This document shows positions 51,485-60,658 of a stretch of DNA of 64,000 nt, in pieces (within the stretch, counting starts at the first letter, position 1; each line of letters begins with the position of its first letter). The position numbers and the translations under genes are program-made. The notes under the pieces are model-generated. The model had not been told where the DNA came from, did no database searches, and saw nothing but the letters and a program-made list of their open reading frames with translations. Origin of the DNA: Catenulispora sp. EB89 (GTDB lineage Bacteria > Actinomycetota > Actinomycetes > Streptomycetales > Catenulisporaceae); the NCBI RefSeq assembly GCF_041261445.1, contig NZ_JBGCCU010000034.1, positions 45,295 through 109,294 on the forward strand, read 5' to 3'.

Positions 51485-51708
51485 ATTTCTTCGAGCCGGC
51501 GGGAAAACGGACGTTAAACGCCTGTCGACGCCCACCGGACACGCAGTCGAGAATTCGACGCGAACCGGTCCCCGCATATGCTTTTGGCGCTCGCTTATCA
51601 TACGTATACTGGCTCTGGTTCGTACAGCGCTCCAGCCATCCTTCAATGGCGGAAAAGGTCGCGACGGGCCGCTCGATTTTCCGATCACGAGAAATACCGG
51701 GGCGCGCA
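51485..51708. promoter_or_regulatory. Divergent promoter region eccE / eccB
   Basis: An 8-bp palindrome ATACGTAT (51600-51607) lies in an AT-rich island. TATACT at 51605-51610 on the plus strand and TATGAT (complement of 51597-51602) on the minus strand are back-to-back -10 candidates for eccB and eccE. The -35 boxes are not clear. Confidence 0.55.
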
Positions 51709-53178
51709 GTGTGGACTGAGCGGGACCAGATCCAGGCGTACCAGTTCCTCCGACGGCGGCTGGTCTCCGCCTTGGTCACCTCCGACCCGAACCACCCGAC
51801 CCCGCCGCACCGGCGGCTGGTGATGGGCACCGTCCTGGGCGCCGTGGCGACGATGCTGACCGCGGCCGGCTTCGGGGTGTCCGGGATGATGGCGCCCAGC
51901 CCGCCCCCGGACTGGCAGCACACCGGGCTGGTGATCCTGGACCAGGACGGCGGCGGCCGCTACGTCATGGACAACAGCGGCATCCTGCACCCGGTGACGA
52001 ACCTGGCCTCGGCGCGCCTGCTGGCCAACGGCGTCAAGACCGTCTCGGTGCAGTCCAAGCTGCTCCGCAACGCCCCGCGCGGCGCCACGCTCGGCATAGC
52101 GAACGCCCCTGACATGCTCCCGGACGCGACCAACCTGATCGGCGACGCGGACCCGGTGGCGTGCTCGCGGGCCACCTCGGACATCCCGAAGGAGACCGGC
52201 CCGGTCGCCGCCCTGCTGCTGGCCCACGCCGGCGACGGCACCGCGACGCTGAGCACCATGGTGTCCCTCCCCGACGGCCGCGGCCTGCTGGTGCAGACCC
52301 CGAAGGGCGACCGCTACCTGATCACCGGCGGCCTGAAGTACCGGATCGCCGACGACAACGTGATGACCGCCCTGGGCTATCAGGCCGCGTCGATCGTCCC
52401 GGTCGCGGCCGCCTGGCTCAACGCCGTGCCCTCGGGCCGCGACCTGGCGCTGATGGCGGTCCCCGGCGTCGGCGCCTCCGGACCGCACGTCGGCAGCGTC
52501 AAGCGCAAGGTCGGCGAGGTCCTCACCGTCGACAACGCGGTGGCCGGCAAGACCCTGTACTACCTGGTCCGCGCCGACGGCCTGGAGCCGATCCCGCAGA
52601 TCGAGGCGGCGCTGATCGTGGCGGACAACGCCAACGCCGCCGCCTACACCGACGGCCCGCAGGCGCCCCGCCCGGTCTCGGTCTCCGACGCCACCGCGGT
52701 CTCCGCGAGCCCGCCCGGCGACGACGCCAAGGGCTACCCGGCCGGCGTCCCGGCCCCGGTCGGAGCCCTCGGCGCCGGCACCGTGGTCTGCGCCACCGGC
52801 GACGACACCACCCCGTCCCAGATAGCCCTCGGCGCGGCCTTCCCCCTCCCGCCCGGCGCCCGCACCGTCCCGACCGGCGCCCCGCAGGGCGGCACCGTCG
52901 CCGACGAGGTCTACCTCCCCCCGGGCACCGCCGCCCTGGCGACCACCCACGCCGACCCGCCCCCGCCGAACTCCCAGACCCCGCCCCCGGCACCCCCGAT
53001 CTACCTCATCACCGACGCCGGCACGAAGTACCAGCTCACCGACGACCAAGCCCGCCCCGCCCTCGGCTACGGCAACTCCGCCCCCGCGACACTGCCCAAG
53101 AACGCACTGGCGATGCTGCCCACCGGCCCGAACCTGGACGAGGCCGACGCGCAGAAGGCCGTGGTGGTGGGGAACTGA
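51709..53178 (+). CDS. eccB: EccB, type VII secretion membrane protein
   Basis: 489 residues from GTG 51709: the start WTERDQIQAYQFLRRRLVSAL matches the family N terminus (xxRDQxQAYxFxxRR); ATG 51646 would add 21 residues. One membrane segment (about 38-60), then the external EccB repeats (SGILHPVTNLASARLL, PKGDRYLITGGLKYRIADDNVMTALGY, YLITDAGTKYQLTDDQARPALGYG). The expected Cys pair is present (VACSRA, VVCATG). Forms the periplasm-side part of the core complex. Confidence 0.93.
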   Translation: MWTERDQIQAYQFLRRRLVSALVTSDPNHPTPPHRRLVMGTVLGAVATMLTAAGFGVSGMMAPSPPPDWQHTGLVILDQDGGGRYVMDNSGILHPVTNLASARLLANGVKTVSVQSKLLRNAPRGATLGIANAPDMLPDATNLIGDADPVACSRATSDIPKETGPVAALLLAHAGDGTATLSTMVSLPDGRGLLVQTPKGDRYLITGGLKYRIADDNVMTALGYQAASIVPVAAAWLNAVPSGRDLALMAVPGVGASGPHVGSVKRKVGEVLTVDNAVAGKTLYYLVRADGLEPIPQIEAALIVADNANAAAYTDGPQAPRPVSVSDATAVSASPPGDDAKGYPAGVPAPVGALGAGTVVCATGDDTTPSQIALGAAFPLPPGARTVPTGAPQGGTVADEVYLPPGTAALATTHADPPPPNSQTPPPAPPIYLITDAGTKYQLTDDQARPALGYGNSAPATLPKNALAMLPTGPNLDEADAQKAVVVGN

Positions 53179-53198
53179 GAGGCGCGGGACCTCCCGCG

Positions 53199-53596
53199 TC
53201 ACGCGCCGCACAGCGCGGCGAGCACCGAGGGCCACGCCAGCCGGCCCAGCCGCCGGTCGGCATCCTCGGTCCCGCCGTAGTCGAACGCCTCCGAGGCCGC
53301 ATGCCCTGACTCCCCGGGGAACAGCACCCGGTGCCCGGCATCGCCGTGGCTGATCAGCCGGACCGTACGGCCCGCGGCGCGCCGCCGTTCGGCGATCCGC
53401 AGCCGCTGGCGCCAGCTCGACCGGGATCACCGCCTTGGCCACCTGGTCGGCGAATGTCTGCTCGCTGAGTTCGTACAGCCCGCGGATGGGTTGAGTTGGG
53501 GAGGCGCGGTCCTCTACCGCCGACCTCGCTGCCCCCGGCAGGTTCGCAGAGCACGGCTTCCCAGGGTTCCGACAGCTCGTGCTCGACGACGCTCAC
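53199..53596 (-). pseudogene. Remnant of a BAAT-type acyl-CoA thioesterase / alpha-beta hydrolase
   Basis: Minus-strand pieces in three frames: an N-terminal piece from GTG 53596 (VSVVEHELSEPWEAVLCEPAGGS), a late piece around 53400-53495 (RGLYELSEQTFADQVAKAVIPVE), and the C terminus (RTVRLISHGDAGHRVLFPGES, DYGGTEDADRRLGRLAWPSVL) ending at the TGA 53199-53201. Together they match the ends of BAAT-like hydrolases, with the whole central part and the catalytic Ser missing. The His of the triad survives in DAGHRV. A large internal deletion plus frameshifts explain it. Confidence 0.72.
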
Positions 53597-53609
53597 TGCG
53601 GCGTCGTCC

Positions 53610-54077
53610 TCAGCGAGCGGCGGGCGCGACCTCGGCCAGCGCCTCCTGCAGCCGCTCGACCTGCTGCTGCGCCTGGTCCTTGGTGCGGGAAGTGAGCGGC
53701 AGCACCATACGGGCCCCGCCGTCGATCATGACCACGTACGGGGAGTAGTTGCCGCCCCGGCTCATCGGCCCGACCCGTACCTCGGCGATCCCGTCGCGCG
53801 GGATGACGATCGGCCCGGGCTTGAAGTAGTAGACGCGTACCGCGTCGGGTGCGACTTCGACCCGCATCTGCAGGCCGAGCCAGCCGAAGAACGTGCCCGC
53901 CGCGATGACGACGAGGCTGACGACGGCGAACACCGCGACCAGAACCGCGCTGAAGTGGGCCGTGGCGAGCCAGATCGGGTACGCGATGAACGCCAGGTCC
54001 CAGACCACGATGATGGCCTTCAGGGCCGTCAGGCTTGCGACCGGCCGCAGTGTCACTTCCCCCATGAGGGCGATCAT
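53610..54077 (-). CDS. Small PH-domain membrane protein
   Basis: 155 residues: two membrane segments (about 20-41 and 44-66) and a PH-like domain (MRVEVAPDAVRVYYFKPGPIVIPRDGIAEVRVGPMSRGGNYSPYVVMIDGGARMVLPLTSRTKDQAQQQVERLQEAL). Similar plan to the one after hisG but not close in sequence. Function unknown. ATG 54065 is an alternative start. Confidence 0.75.
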   Translation of the reverse strand: MIALMGEVTLRPVASLTALKAIIVVWDLAFIAYPIWLATAHFSAVLVAVFAVVSLVVIAAGTFFGWLGLQMRVEVAPDAVRVYYFKPGPIVIPRDGIAEVRVGPMSRGGNYSPYVVMIDGGARMVLPLTSRTKDQAQQQVERLQEALAEVAPAAR

Positions 54078-54081
54078 ATAT

Positions 54082-54133
54082 CAGCTCTGATGAATAATCC
54101 AGGGTGGAATTTTCATCTCAGCTGTCGTTTTTT
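54082..54133 (+). terminator. Hairpin with T-run, plus-strand orientation
   Basis: CAGCTCTGATGAA (54082-54094) pairs with TTCATCTCAGCTG (54112-54124), 11 of 13, followed by a run of six T (54128-54133). Flanking genes are on the minus strand, so it would stop plus-strand (antisense) transcription, for instance read-through from eccB. Confidence 0.5.
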
Positions 54134-55448
54134 AGGTTATTTCATCCCCGTCGACAGGCACCCACAACGTCACCGACGTCCCGTTGCCCACCCGCGACCC
54201 GACCCCCGCGGTCCCGCCGACCTCGGCCAGCCGCGCCGCGATCGACTCGCTGAGGCCGAACCCCGGCTGGTGCGCCGCCGGGTCGAATCCGGCTCCGAAG
54301 TCGCGCACCACCACGGTCAGCCCGTCCGGCTCGTCCCAGACCCGGACCAGCGCCTCGGCGACCCCGGAGTGCTTCAGGACGTTGCGAAGCGCCTCGCGCG
54401 CCGCCGCCAGCAGTGCGGCCCGGCGCTGCGGGGTCAGCCCGTCGTCGCCGTCCGGGCCGTCCACGCCCTCGGCCGCGTCCAGGCGCATCCGCAGGCCGTC
54501 CCGCGCCAGCTCCGTGCTCAGTCCGACCAGGCCCTCGACCAGGCCCTCGACCACGCTCGGGGTGCTGCGCGCCTCGGTGCGCCGGGACAGCTCCCGGCGC
54601 AGCGCGACCGCCTCGGCGTGCGCGACTGCGCGCACCTCGCGCAGCCGCCGCGCCGCGTTGTCCGCGTCGCCCGGCAGCGTCAGTGCGATCGCTTCGAGGG
54701 TCTGCAGGACCGTGTCGTGCAGCGAGCGCCGCATCCCGGTCCGCAGCCGCTCGGCGTCCCGCTCCAGCACCGCCAGCACCCCGGCCGACACCAGCACCGC
54801 GACCAGCAGCACCGCGACGTCGCCGAGGAACGAGGCGGTCACCACCGCGATCCCGCGCGAGCGGACCGCGTCGGAATCGGCGACCATCGCCAGCCGCACG
54901 ACCATCCCCAGCGCGGCCGCGCCCAGTCCGGCCGCGACCCCGCGTACCAGCGTCCACAACGCGACGCAGCCCGCGAAGTACTGCCACGACACCTCGACCG
55001 CGCGCACCGACGGAGTGGAGATCGCGCCCATCGCCAGATTCCCGGCCACCGCCAGCAGCGCGTCCAGGAGCAGCACCAATCGCACCGGGACCCCGTGCAG
55101 CGCGCCGAACCCGAGCCCGGCGGTGGCGACCACCAGCGCCGCGCACAGCGCCAGGATCGACACGCTCCCGGAAGCCCCGAAGCCGCCTACGTAGACCAGC
55201 GCCGCGGCGGGCAGTACCCCGATCTGGAACGCGAGCGGAAGGAAGACGACGTACTCGGCCCCATCCGCGCCCGACCAGTCCCGGGCCGCCAGATCCCGGA
55301 TCCGGGTGCGGCCGGCCGGAACCCCGGGCACCCCCGGAGCGCCCAGCGCCCCCGGCCGCCCGGCACGCTCCGCCGCCCGCGCCGACACCGTCCCCACCGT
55401 CCGTGCACGTCCCGCGAACCGCCCCGCCGCCTGCGCCGCCCTCAGCAC
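54132..55448 (-). CDS. Membrane histidine kinase (HisKA_3/NarL-type)
   Basis: 438 residues: basic, Gly/Pro-rich N terminus, five to six membrane segments (65-228), the dimerisation/phospho-acceptor box RRSLHDTVLQTLEAIAL with His244, and an HATPase domain (AAREALRNVLKHSGVAEALVRVW as N box, VVVRDFGAGFD as G1). No separate sensor domain. GTG 55448 overlaps the last codons of the response-regulator gene by seven bases, so the two are a coupled pair. Confidence 0.9.
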   Translation of the reverse strand: MLRAAQAAGRFAGRARTVGTVSARAAERAGRPGALGAPGVPGVPAGRTRIRDLAARDWSGADGAEYVVFLPLAFQIGVLPAAALVYVGGFGASGSVSILALCAALVVATAGLGFGALHGVPVRLVLLLDALLAVAGNLAMGAISTPSVRAVEVSWQYFAGCVALWTLVRGVAAGLGAAALGMVVRLAMVADSDAVRSRGIAVVTASFLGDVAVLLVAVLVSAGVLAVLERDAERLRTGMRRSLHDTVLQTLEAIALTLPGDADNAARRLREVRAVAHAEAVALRRELSRRTEARSTPSVVEGLVEGLVGLSTELARDGLRMRLDAAEGVDGPDGDDGLTPQRRAALLAAAREALRNVLKHSGVAEALVRVWDEPDGLTVVVRDFGAGFDPAAHQPGFGLSESIAARLAEVGGTAGVGSRVGNGTSVTLWVPVDGDEIT

Positions 55449-56116
55449 GCCGCCGACTCGGCCAGCACGCCGAGCTCGATCGCGGCCCGCGTCATGTCCG
55501 CCCGGCGGCGCGCGCCGATCTTGTCGCGGATCCGGTCCAGGTAGGAGCGCACGGTCCGCACGCTGATCCCCATCGCCATCGCGATGTCCCGATCCCGCTC
55601 GCCGGCGGCCACCAGCCGCAGCACCTGCTTCTCCTGCCCGGACAGCTCCAGGCGCGGCCCGGCCTGCCGGTTCTGCTCGGTGGTCAGCACGATCGAGGCC
55701 AGCGTCGGCGAGACGTAGCTGTTGCCGGCCGCTATCTCACGCACCGCGCGCAGGATCTCGGTCCCCTCGGACTCCTTCGACAGGAACCCGCGGGCCCCGG
55801 CCGAGATCGCGCCGAGCACGTCGGACTTCGCGGCCTCGCCGGAGACCACCAGCACGCGGTTGCCCATGCCGTTGATCTGCAGCACCGCCGCGGAGCCCTT
55901 GACCCCCGGCAGCGTCAGGTCCAGCACGACGATCCCGTCGCGGCGCGGCCGGCAGGCGACGAACTTGCCCACGCTTCCGGCGACCACGTCCACGTCCATG
56001 TCCCCGGCCTCTTCGAAGAGCCGGGTGAGGGCGTCGCGGTAGAGGGGGTGATCCTCCACGACGCTGACGGGGATACGGGAAGACTCCAGCTCGGGGCGGA
56101 CGCGGGTGGCTTCCAT
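55442..56116 (-). CDS. NarL/LuxR-family response regulator
   Basis: 224 residues from ATG 56116, with GAGAGGCGAG upstream. Receiver domain with acidic pair SVVEDHPLYRDAL, phospho-acceptor Asp66 (VVLDLTLPG), and FLSKES with the conserved Lys; then a LuxR HTH (about 155-215: LSGQEKQVLRLVAAGERDRDIAMAMGISVRTVRSYLDRIRDKIGARRRADMTRAA). Partner of the kinase that follows. Its upstream region contains phased TACCT repeats. Confidence 0.93.
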   Translation of the reverse strand: MEATRVRPELESSRIPVSVVEDHPLYRDALTRLFEEAGDMDVDVVAGSVGKFVACRPRRDGIVVLDLTLPGVKGSAAVLQINGMGNRVLVVSGEAAKSDVLGAISAGARGFLSKESEGTEILRAVREIAAGNSYVSPTLASIVLTTEQNRQAGPRLELSGQEKQVLRLVAAGERDRDIAMAMGISVRTVRSYLDRIRDKIGARRRADMTRAAIELGVLAESAAC

Positions 56117-56534
56117 GGCTCGCCTCTCATGGTGCTCGGGGGCGGTAGCGGGCCGGCGGGTGGACCGGACCACAGGTGGCGTGGGGTCGTCGCCGGCGTC
56201 GACCCGCTGTGAGGACCACGCCGACGCCGACGCAGCACCCAGTGTCATCACCCTTAGTCGACGCGTCGTCGGTAAAACTACGTAACCCGCTACTACCTCT
56301 TACACAGCGGGCTACCTACCGCCGCTGAGTCGCGGTACCTACCCCGCCGCGCTGCCCTACCTATATGGCCGACCTGCAACGGGCAACCGACTGGCGTCGT
56401 AAGCGACAAATAAACAGAATGAAAGGTCTCGGTCACCGGGGCTGGGTACAGTCACACCCATACCTGTGTGAAGTAAAAACTTCTCTGTTGTTCCCTCGGA
56501 GCGTCAGGGGTCGACAACCTTGGGGGAGGTGCGC
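56117..56534. other. Divergent regulatory region with TACCT direct repeats
   Basis: 418 bases between two LuxR-type regulator genes, no gene seen. TACCT occurs at 56294, 56313, 56336 and 56358 in the same direction (spacing 19, 23, 22 bases), extended to TACCTACC in the middle two. CCCGCT/AGCGGG (56286-56291 and 56306-56311) forms a dyad over the first. Candidate operator array for one of the two flanking regulators. Confidence 0.6.
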
Positions 56535-59500
56535 GTGCTTGCCATCGGTTCGCCACAAGCCTGGCAGGCTCTGGTCGGGCGGGAAGCCCAGGCCCAGCGG
56601 ATGGCCGAAGCCGTCACGGCCTTGGCCTCGGGCCGGGGCGCCGTGCTGGAGATCGCCGGGGACCCGGGGATGGGCAAGACCCGGCTGCTCGGCCGGCTGG
56701 CCCAGCTCGCCTCCGGGCACGGCGCCCGCGTCGCCCGGTCCACCGCGCTGCGCGGGAACACCATCCCGCGCCAGCTCTTCCGGGACGCCTGGGCCGACGT
56801 CCCGGCCCCGGAGACGTCCGACTCCGACGACGACGAGGCGTTCCGCCGCATCCGCGCGAGCCTGTCCGACTGGGCCTCGGACCCGGTCGGCGTCGGCGGC
56901 GCGGTGGTCTTCGACGACGTCCACCTGGCCGACGAGGCCTCCACCCGGCTGCTGGCCCGGCTGATCCGCACCCCGGTGCCCGGCCCGCTGCTGATGGCCA
57001 TCGGCCACTGCCCGCGCCGCACCGGCTCGGTGCTGCTGGAGGCGCTCGACGACGGCACCCGCACCGGTACGGTGGTCCGGGTCGAGCTGGACGCCCTCGA
57101 CCTCGGGGCCGTCAACCAGCTGCTCACCGCCTGGTCCGGCGGCAAGGAGATCGACCCCGCCTACCTGGAGCAGATCCGCGCCGCGGCCGACGGCAACCCG
57201 CGCAACCTGCGGGTGCTCACCGCCGCCGGCTGGCGTCCGGAGCTGTGGCCGGACAGCCCCGGCGAGGACACCGGCGCGCTGCTGCGCGAGGGCGCGTCGA
57301 TGTCCGCCGAACTCGATTCGCTGACCCCCGAGGAGACCGCGGTGGTCAGCGCGGCCGCGGTGCTCGGCGGTCCGTTCCGGCCCGAGGACGTCGCCGCCAT
57401 CTGTACCGCTTTCACCCCCGGCGTCGGGCTCGCCGGCATCCTGGACGCGCTGGACGACCTGGTCCGCGCCGACGTGGTCCGGCACATCGCCCCCGGCGCG
57501 CGCTTCGCCTTCCGGCATCCGCTGCTCGGCCACGTCGCGCACGAACGCGCGCCGTTGCCGACCCTGCTGGCCGCTCATCAGCGCGCGCTGGACCTGCTCC
57601 GGTCCCGCGGGGCCTCCGCCGTCGACCTCGCCCGGCACGCCGAGCACCTGGTCGGCACCGACGCCACGGCAGCAGCCCCACTGCTGGCCCGCGGCGCGAG
57701 CGAGATCCTGCCGGACGCGCCGGAGACCGCGGTGCGCTGGCTGCGCCTGGCGTTGCAGACCCCGGTCGGGGAGCGGCCCAGCGCCGAGCGCGACGCGCTG
57801 ATGCTCGAGTGCTGCCGCGCGCTGTCCGCCGCCGGGCGGTTCGAGGAGGCCCGGGCGCTGGCGCACGACGTGCTGCGCGACGACACCTGGCTCACCGGGC
57901 CGCTGCGGCAGCGCGCGTACGCGATGCGGGTCGCCGCCGAGCGGCAGCTCGGCCGCTACGACGAGGCCTCGGCGGTGGCCAGCGCGGCGATCGAGGCGCT
58001 GCCCCGGCCGCTGACCGCCGGCGCCGCCGAGCTCGCGTTCGAGTACGGGGTGCTGCACCTGTACCGCGGCACGTTCGCGCTGGCGCGGCCGGTCGTGCAC
58101 GAGGTCGCCGCGGCGGTGAAGGCCGCCTCCGACGCCGCTGCCGCCGGGCTCCCGGCCGACGGCTCGGGTCCGGCCACGCACACTCCCGGCGCCCCCACGG
58201 CACCGGGACCGTTCGATGCTTCCCATGACATTGACACGTATTTGATCGATATACCGTCGGCGCCCGAAGCCCGCGCGGCGGCGGCGGTCCGCGTCCTGGC
58301 CGCCTTCGGCGACGCCTTCCTCGGCGAGACCGCCGACGCGATCCCGGCCCTGGTCGAGAGCGCGCGGCTGGTCGACGGCCTGCCCGACGCCACCGCCGCC
58401 CGCAACCCCGAACTGCTGGCCATGCTCGGCTGCGGCGAGATGTTCATGGAGGGCTACACCGCCGCCGCGCGGCACCTGCGCCGCTGCCTGACCATCGCCC
58501 GCAAGGGCGGCCCGCAGCAGATGAAGCTCAACGTCCTGCTCGGCCTGGCCTTCATCGACCAGCAGACCGGCAACCTCCAGCGCGCCGAGGAGCGTGCGGA
58601 GGAAGCCGGCCGCGTGGCGCTCACCACCGGCGCCGGCGACGGGGCCAGCATGAGCGAGGCGCTGCGCGTCGGCGCGATGGTCTGGACCCGCCCGCGGGCC
58701 GAGGCCGCGGCGGTGACCGCCGCCGCCGAGCACGCCGTCCGCATCGCCCGGCCCGGCAACGGCTGGTGGTCCGGCTCGGCCGCGATGCAGCTGGCCCTGG
58801 TCCGGATGGTCAACGGCGACGCCGCGGGCTGCGTGGACGCGCTGCTGGAAGGCGGCGGCGGTCCCGAACTGCGCAGGCTGCAACCGGCCTACCGTCCGAT
58901 GCTGCTGGCGATGCTGTCCTCGGCCGCGCTGCGCTCCGGCCGCCCGGAACTGGCCCGGCAGGCCGCGCGCGACGCCCAAGACGCGGCGGAGGCCTCGGGG
59001 CTGTCGGTTCAGCGCTCGTACGTAGTCCGGGCCCAGGCCGCACTCCACGCCGCCGAAGGCGACCACGAAACCGCGGCGAAGCTGTTCGAACAGGCCGCGC
59101 TCGGCTTCCGCCGCGCCAACCGGCCGATCCAGCACGCCTGGACCCTGGTCGCGGGCAGCGCCTCGGCGGCGCTCGCCCTCGGCCCGACGGTGGCCGGCGG
59201 CTGGCTCGACTCCGCCGAGGAGGTCGCGCGCATCCACGGTGCGGTGCGCATCGAGGAGGAGGTCGCCGACATCCGGACGCGCCTGCTCTCCGGCGGCGCG
59301 GCGCGTCCTGCGGCGCCAGCGGGGGCCGTGGTGACCGGTGTTGCTGAGGTGGCCGGCACGACCGGCGCCACCGCGACGGCGACGGCTTCGGCGGCCGGGG
59401 CCGCGGCCGGGGTGGCGGTGGCGGGCGTGGCCGGCGTGGCGGGTGTCGCGGGCGGCGCGGGTGGCACAGGTGTGGCCGGTCTGCCGGGGATACCGAGCCC

Positions 59501-59765
59501 GTCGCCGTCGTCGGGCAAGGGCGGTGCCCCGATACCGGGACCACTGCAATCGGACGACGTCCGGGCCCTGCTGACGGAACGCGAGCGCGAGATCGCCGCC
59601 CTGGTCGCAACGGGTCGTCGCAGCCGCGCCATCGCCGACGAGCTGTACCTGAGCCATCGAACGGTGGAGACCCACCTGGCGCGGATCTATCGGAAGTTGA
59701 ACGTTTCGTCTCGGACGGCGCTGGCGCACCTGCTTCAGGGCACTGATTCCGCCGGCCCGGATTGA
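56535..59765 (+). CDS. LAL-type (STAND ATPase) LuxR transcriptional regulator
   Basis: 1076 residues from GTG 56535, which has GGGGGAGG just upstream (TTG 56520 is possible). N-terminal AAA-type ATPase: LVGREAQAQRM, Walker A GDPGMGKT (42-49), Walker B GAVVFDDVHLAD (about 119-130). A long TPR-like helical middle (about 330-900), an Ala/Val/Gly/Thr low-complexity linker (about 930-985), and a C-terminal LuxR HTH (about 1012-1070: LTEREREIAALVATGRRSRAIADELYLSHRTVETHLARIYRKLNVSSRTALAHLL). LAL proteins are ligand- and ATP-dependent activators, often of secondary-metabolite or sugar genes; target unknown. Convergent with the ABC importer. Confidence 0.92.
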   Translation: MLAIGSPQAWQALVGREAQAQRMAEAVTALASGRGAVLEIAGDPGMGKTRLLGRLAQLASGHGARVARSTALRGNTIPRQLFRDAWADVPAPETSDSDDDEAFRRIRASLSDWASDPVGVGGAVVFDDVHLADEASTRLLARLIRTPVPGPLLMAIGHCPRRTGSVLLEALDDGTRTGTVVRVELDALDLGAVNQLLTAWSGGKEIDPAYLEQIRAAADGNPRNLRVLTAAGWRPELWPDSPGEDTGALLREGASMSAELDSLTPEETAVVSAAAVLGGPFRPEDVAAICTAFTPGVGLAGILDALDDLVRADVVRHIAPGARFAFRHPLLGHVAHERAPLPTLLAAHQRALDLLRSRGASAVDLARHAEHLVGTDATAAAPLLARGASEILPDAPETAVRWLRLALQTPVGERPSAERDALMLECCRALSAAGRFEEARALAHDVLRDDTWLTGPLRQRAYAMRVAAERQLGRYDEASAVASAAIEALPRPLTAGAAELAFEYGVLHLYRGTFALARPVVHEVAAAVKAASDAAAAGLPADGSGPATHTPGAPTAPGPFDASHDIDTYLIDIPSAPEARAAAAVRVLAAFGDAFLGETADAIPALVESARLVDGLPDATAARNPELLAMLGCGEMFMEGYTAAARHLRRCLTIARKGGPQQMKLNVLLGLAFIDQQTGNLQRAEERAEEAGRVALTTGAGDGASMSEALRVGAMVWTRPRAEAAAVTAAAEHAVRIARPGNGWWSGSAAMQLALVRMVNGDAAGCVDALLEGGGGPELRRLQPAYRPMLLAMLSSAALRSGRPELARQAARDAQDAAEASGLSVQRSYVVRAQAALHAAEGDHETAAKLFEQAALGFRRANRPIQHAWTLVAGSASAALALGPTVAGGWLDSAEEVARIHGAVRIEEEVADIRTRLLSGGAARPAAPAGAVVTGVAEVAGTTGATATATASAAGAAAGVAVAGVAGVAGVAGGAGGTGVAGLPGIPSPSPSSGKGGAPIPGPLQSDDVRALLTEREREIAALVATGRRSRAIADELYLSHRTVETHLARIYRKLNVSSRTALAHLLQGTDSAGPD

Positions 59766-59788
59766 ACGCCCAGGTCTCTACTCCTTCA

Positions 59789-60658
59789 CTACTCCTTCAC
59801 CCCGCTCCCCAAAGCCGCCGACGTGAAGTGCCGCTGCGCCACCAGGAACAACACGATCACCGGCACGGCCAGCACGCACGCGCCGGCCAGGATCACGCCG
59901 TAGGGGTTCGTCGCGGTGGCCGCGTTCGTCGACACGTACTCGCCGAGCGACACCGCCAGCGGCTGCATCGCGTGCTTCTTCGTGATCAGGAACGGCCACA
60001 GGAACTCGTTCCACGGCCCGATGAACGTGATCACCGAGGCCGTGAGGATGGCCGGCTTGGTCAGCGGCGCCGCGACGAGCAGCAGCGTGCGCACCTCGCC
60101 GGCGCCGTCGATGTGCGCGGCGTCGAACAACTCGTCCGGCAGGGAAATGAAGAACTGGCGGAAGATCAGCACTGCCGTGGCGTTGACCGCGAACGGCAGG
60201 ATCATCCCGAGGTAGTTGTCCGCCAGGCCGTAGTCCCGCACCACGAGGATGTACAACGGGATCATCATCACCTGGAACGGCAGCACCAGCACCAGGATCA
60301 GCATCCCGGTGACCGCCGGCTTGCCCGGGAAGCGCAGCCGCGCCAGCGCGTAGCCGGCGGGCAGCCCGATGACTATGGTCAGCACCACCGTGCCGAGTGT
60401 GAAGATCGCGGAGTTCGCCAGCGACGGCAGTAGCGAGATCGCCCGGTTGACGTCCCGGTAGTTCTGCAGGCCGAGGTTGCCGGCCTTCGGTATCAGGCCA
60501 CTGAATGCGCTGTCGGCACGCAGCTGCAACGAGCCGACCACCATGTAGTACAGCGGGAAGATGCTGGCCAGTGCTCCGAGGGTGACGAAGCCGTAGGTGG
60601 CCAGGCGTCGCAGGACCCTGCCTGTCGATCCGTGCCGAACGTTACTCACGGTCCTCAC
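59789..60658 (-). CDS. Carbohydrate ABC transporter permease (MalG type)
   Basis: 289 residues, six membrane segments; the EAA loop is in ELFDAAHIDGAGEVRTLLLVAAPLTKPAILTASV, where it docks the ATPase. CUT1 sugar importer subunit. It overlaps the MalF-type gene by four bases (ATGA). No ATP-binding gene is present in the operon; such importers often share one encoded elsewhere (MsiK type). Confidence 0.93.
   Translation of the reverse strand: MRTVSNVRHGSTGRVLRRLATYGFVTLGALASIFPLYYMVVGSLQLRADSAFSGLIPKAGNLGLQNYRDVNRAISLLPSLANSAIFTLGTVVLTIVIGLPAGYALARLRFPGKPAVTGMLILVLVLPFQVMMIPLYILVVRDYGLADNYLGMILPFAVNATAVLIFRQFFISLPDELFDAAHIDGAGEVRTLLLVAAPLTKPAILTASVITFIGPWNEFLWPFLITKKHAMQPLAVSLGEYVSTNAATATNPYGVILAGACVLAVPVIVLFLVAQRHFTSAALGSGVKE

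Noticed and set aside
57245..58228. Second frame inside the LAL regulator
   Set aside because: Arg/Gly/Ala-rich shadow; the main frame is continuous with ATPase and HTH at its ends.
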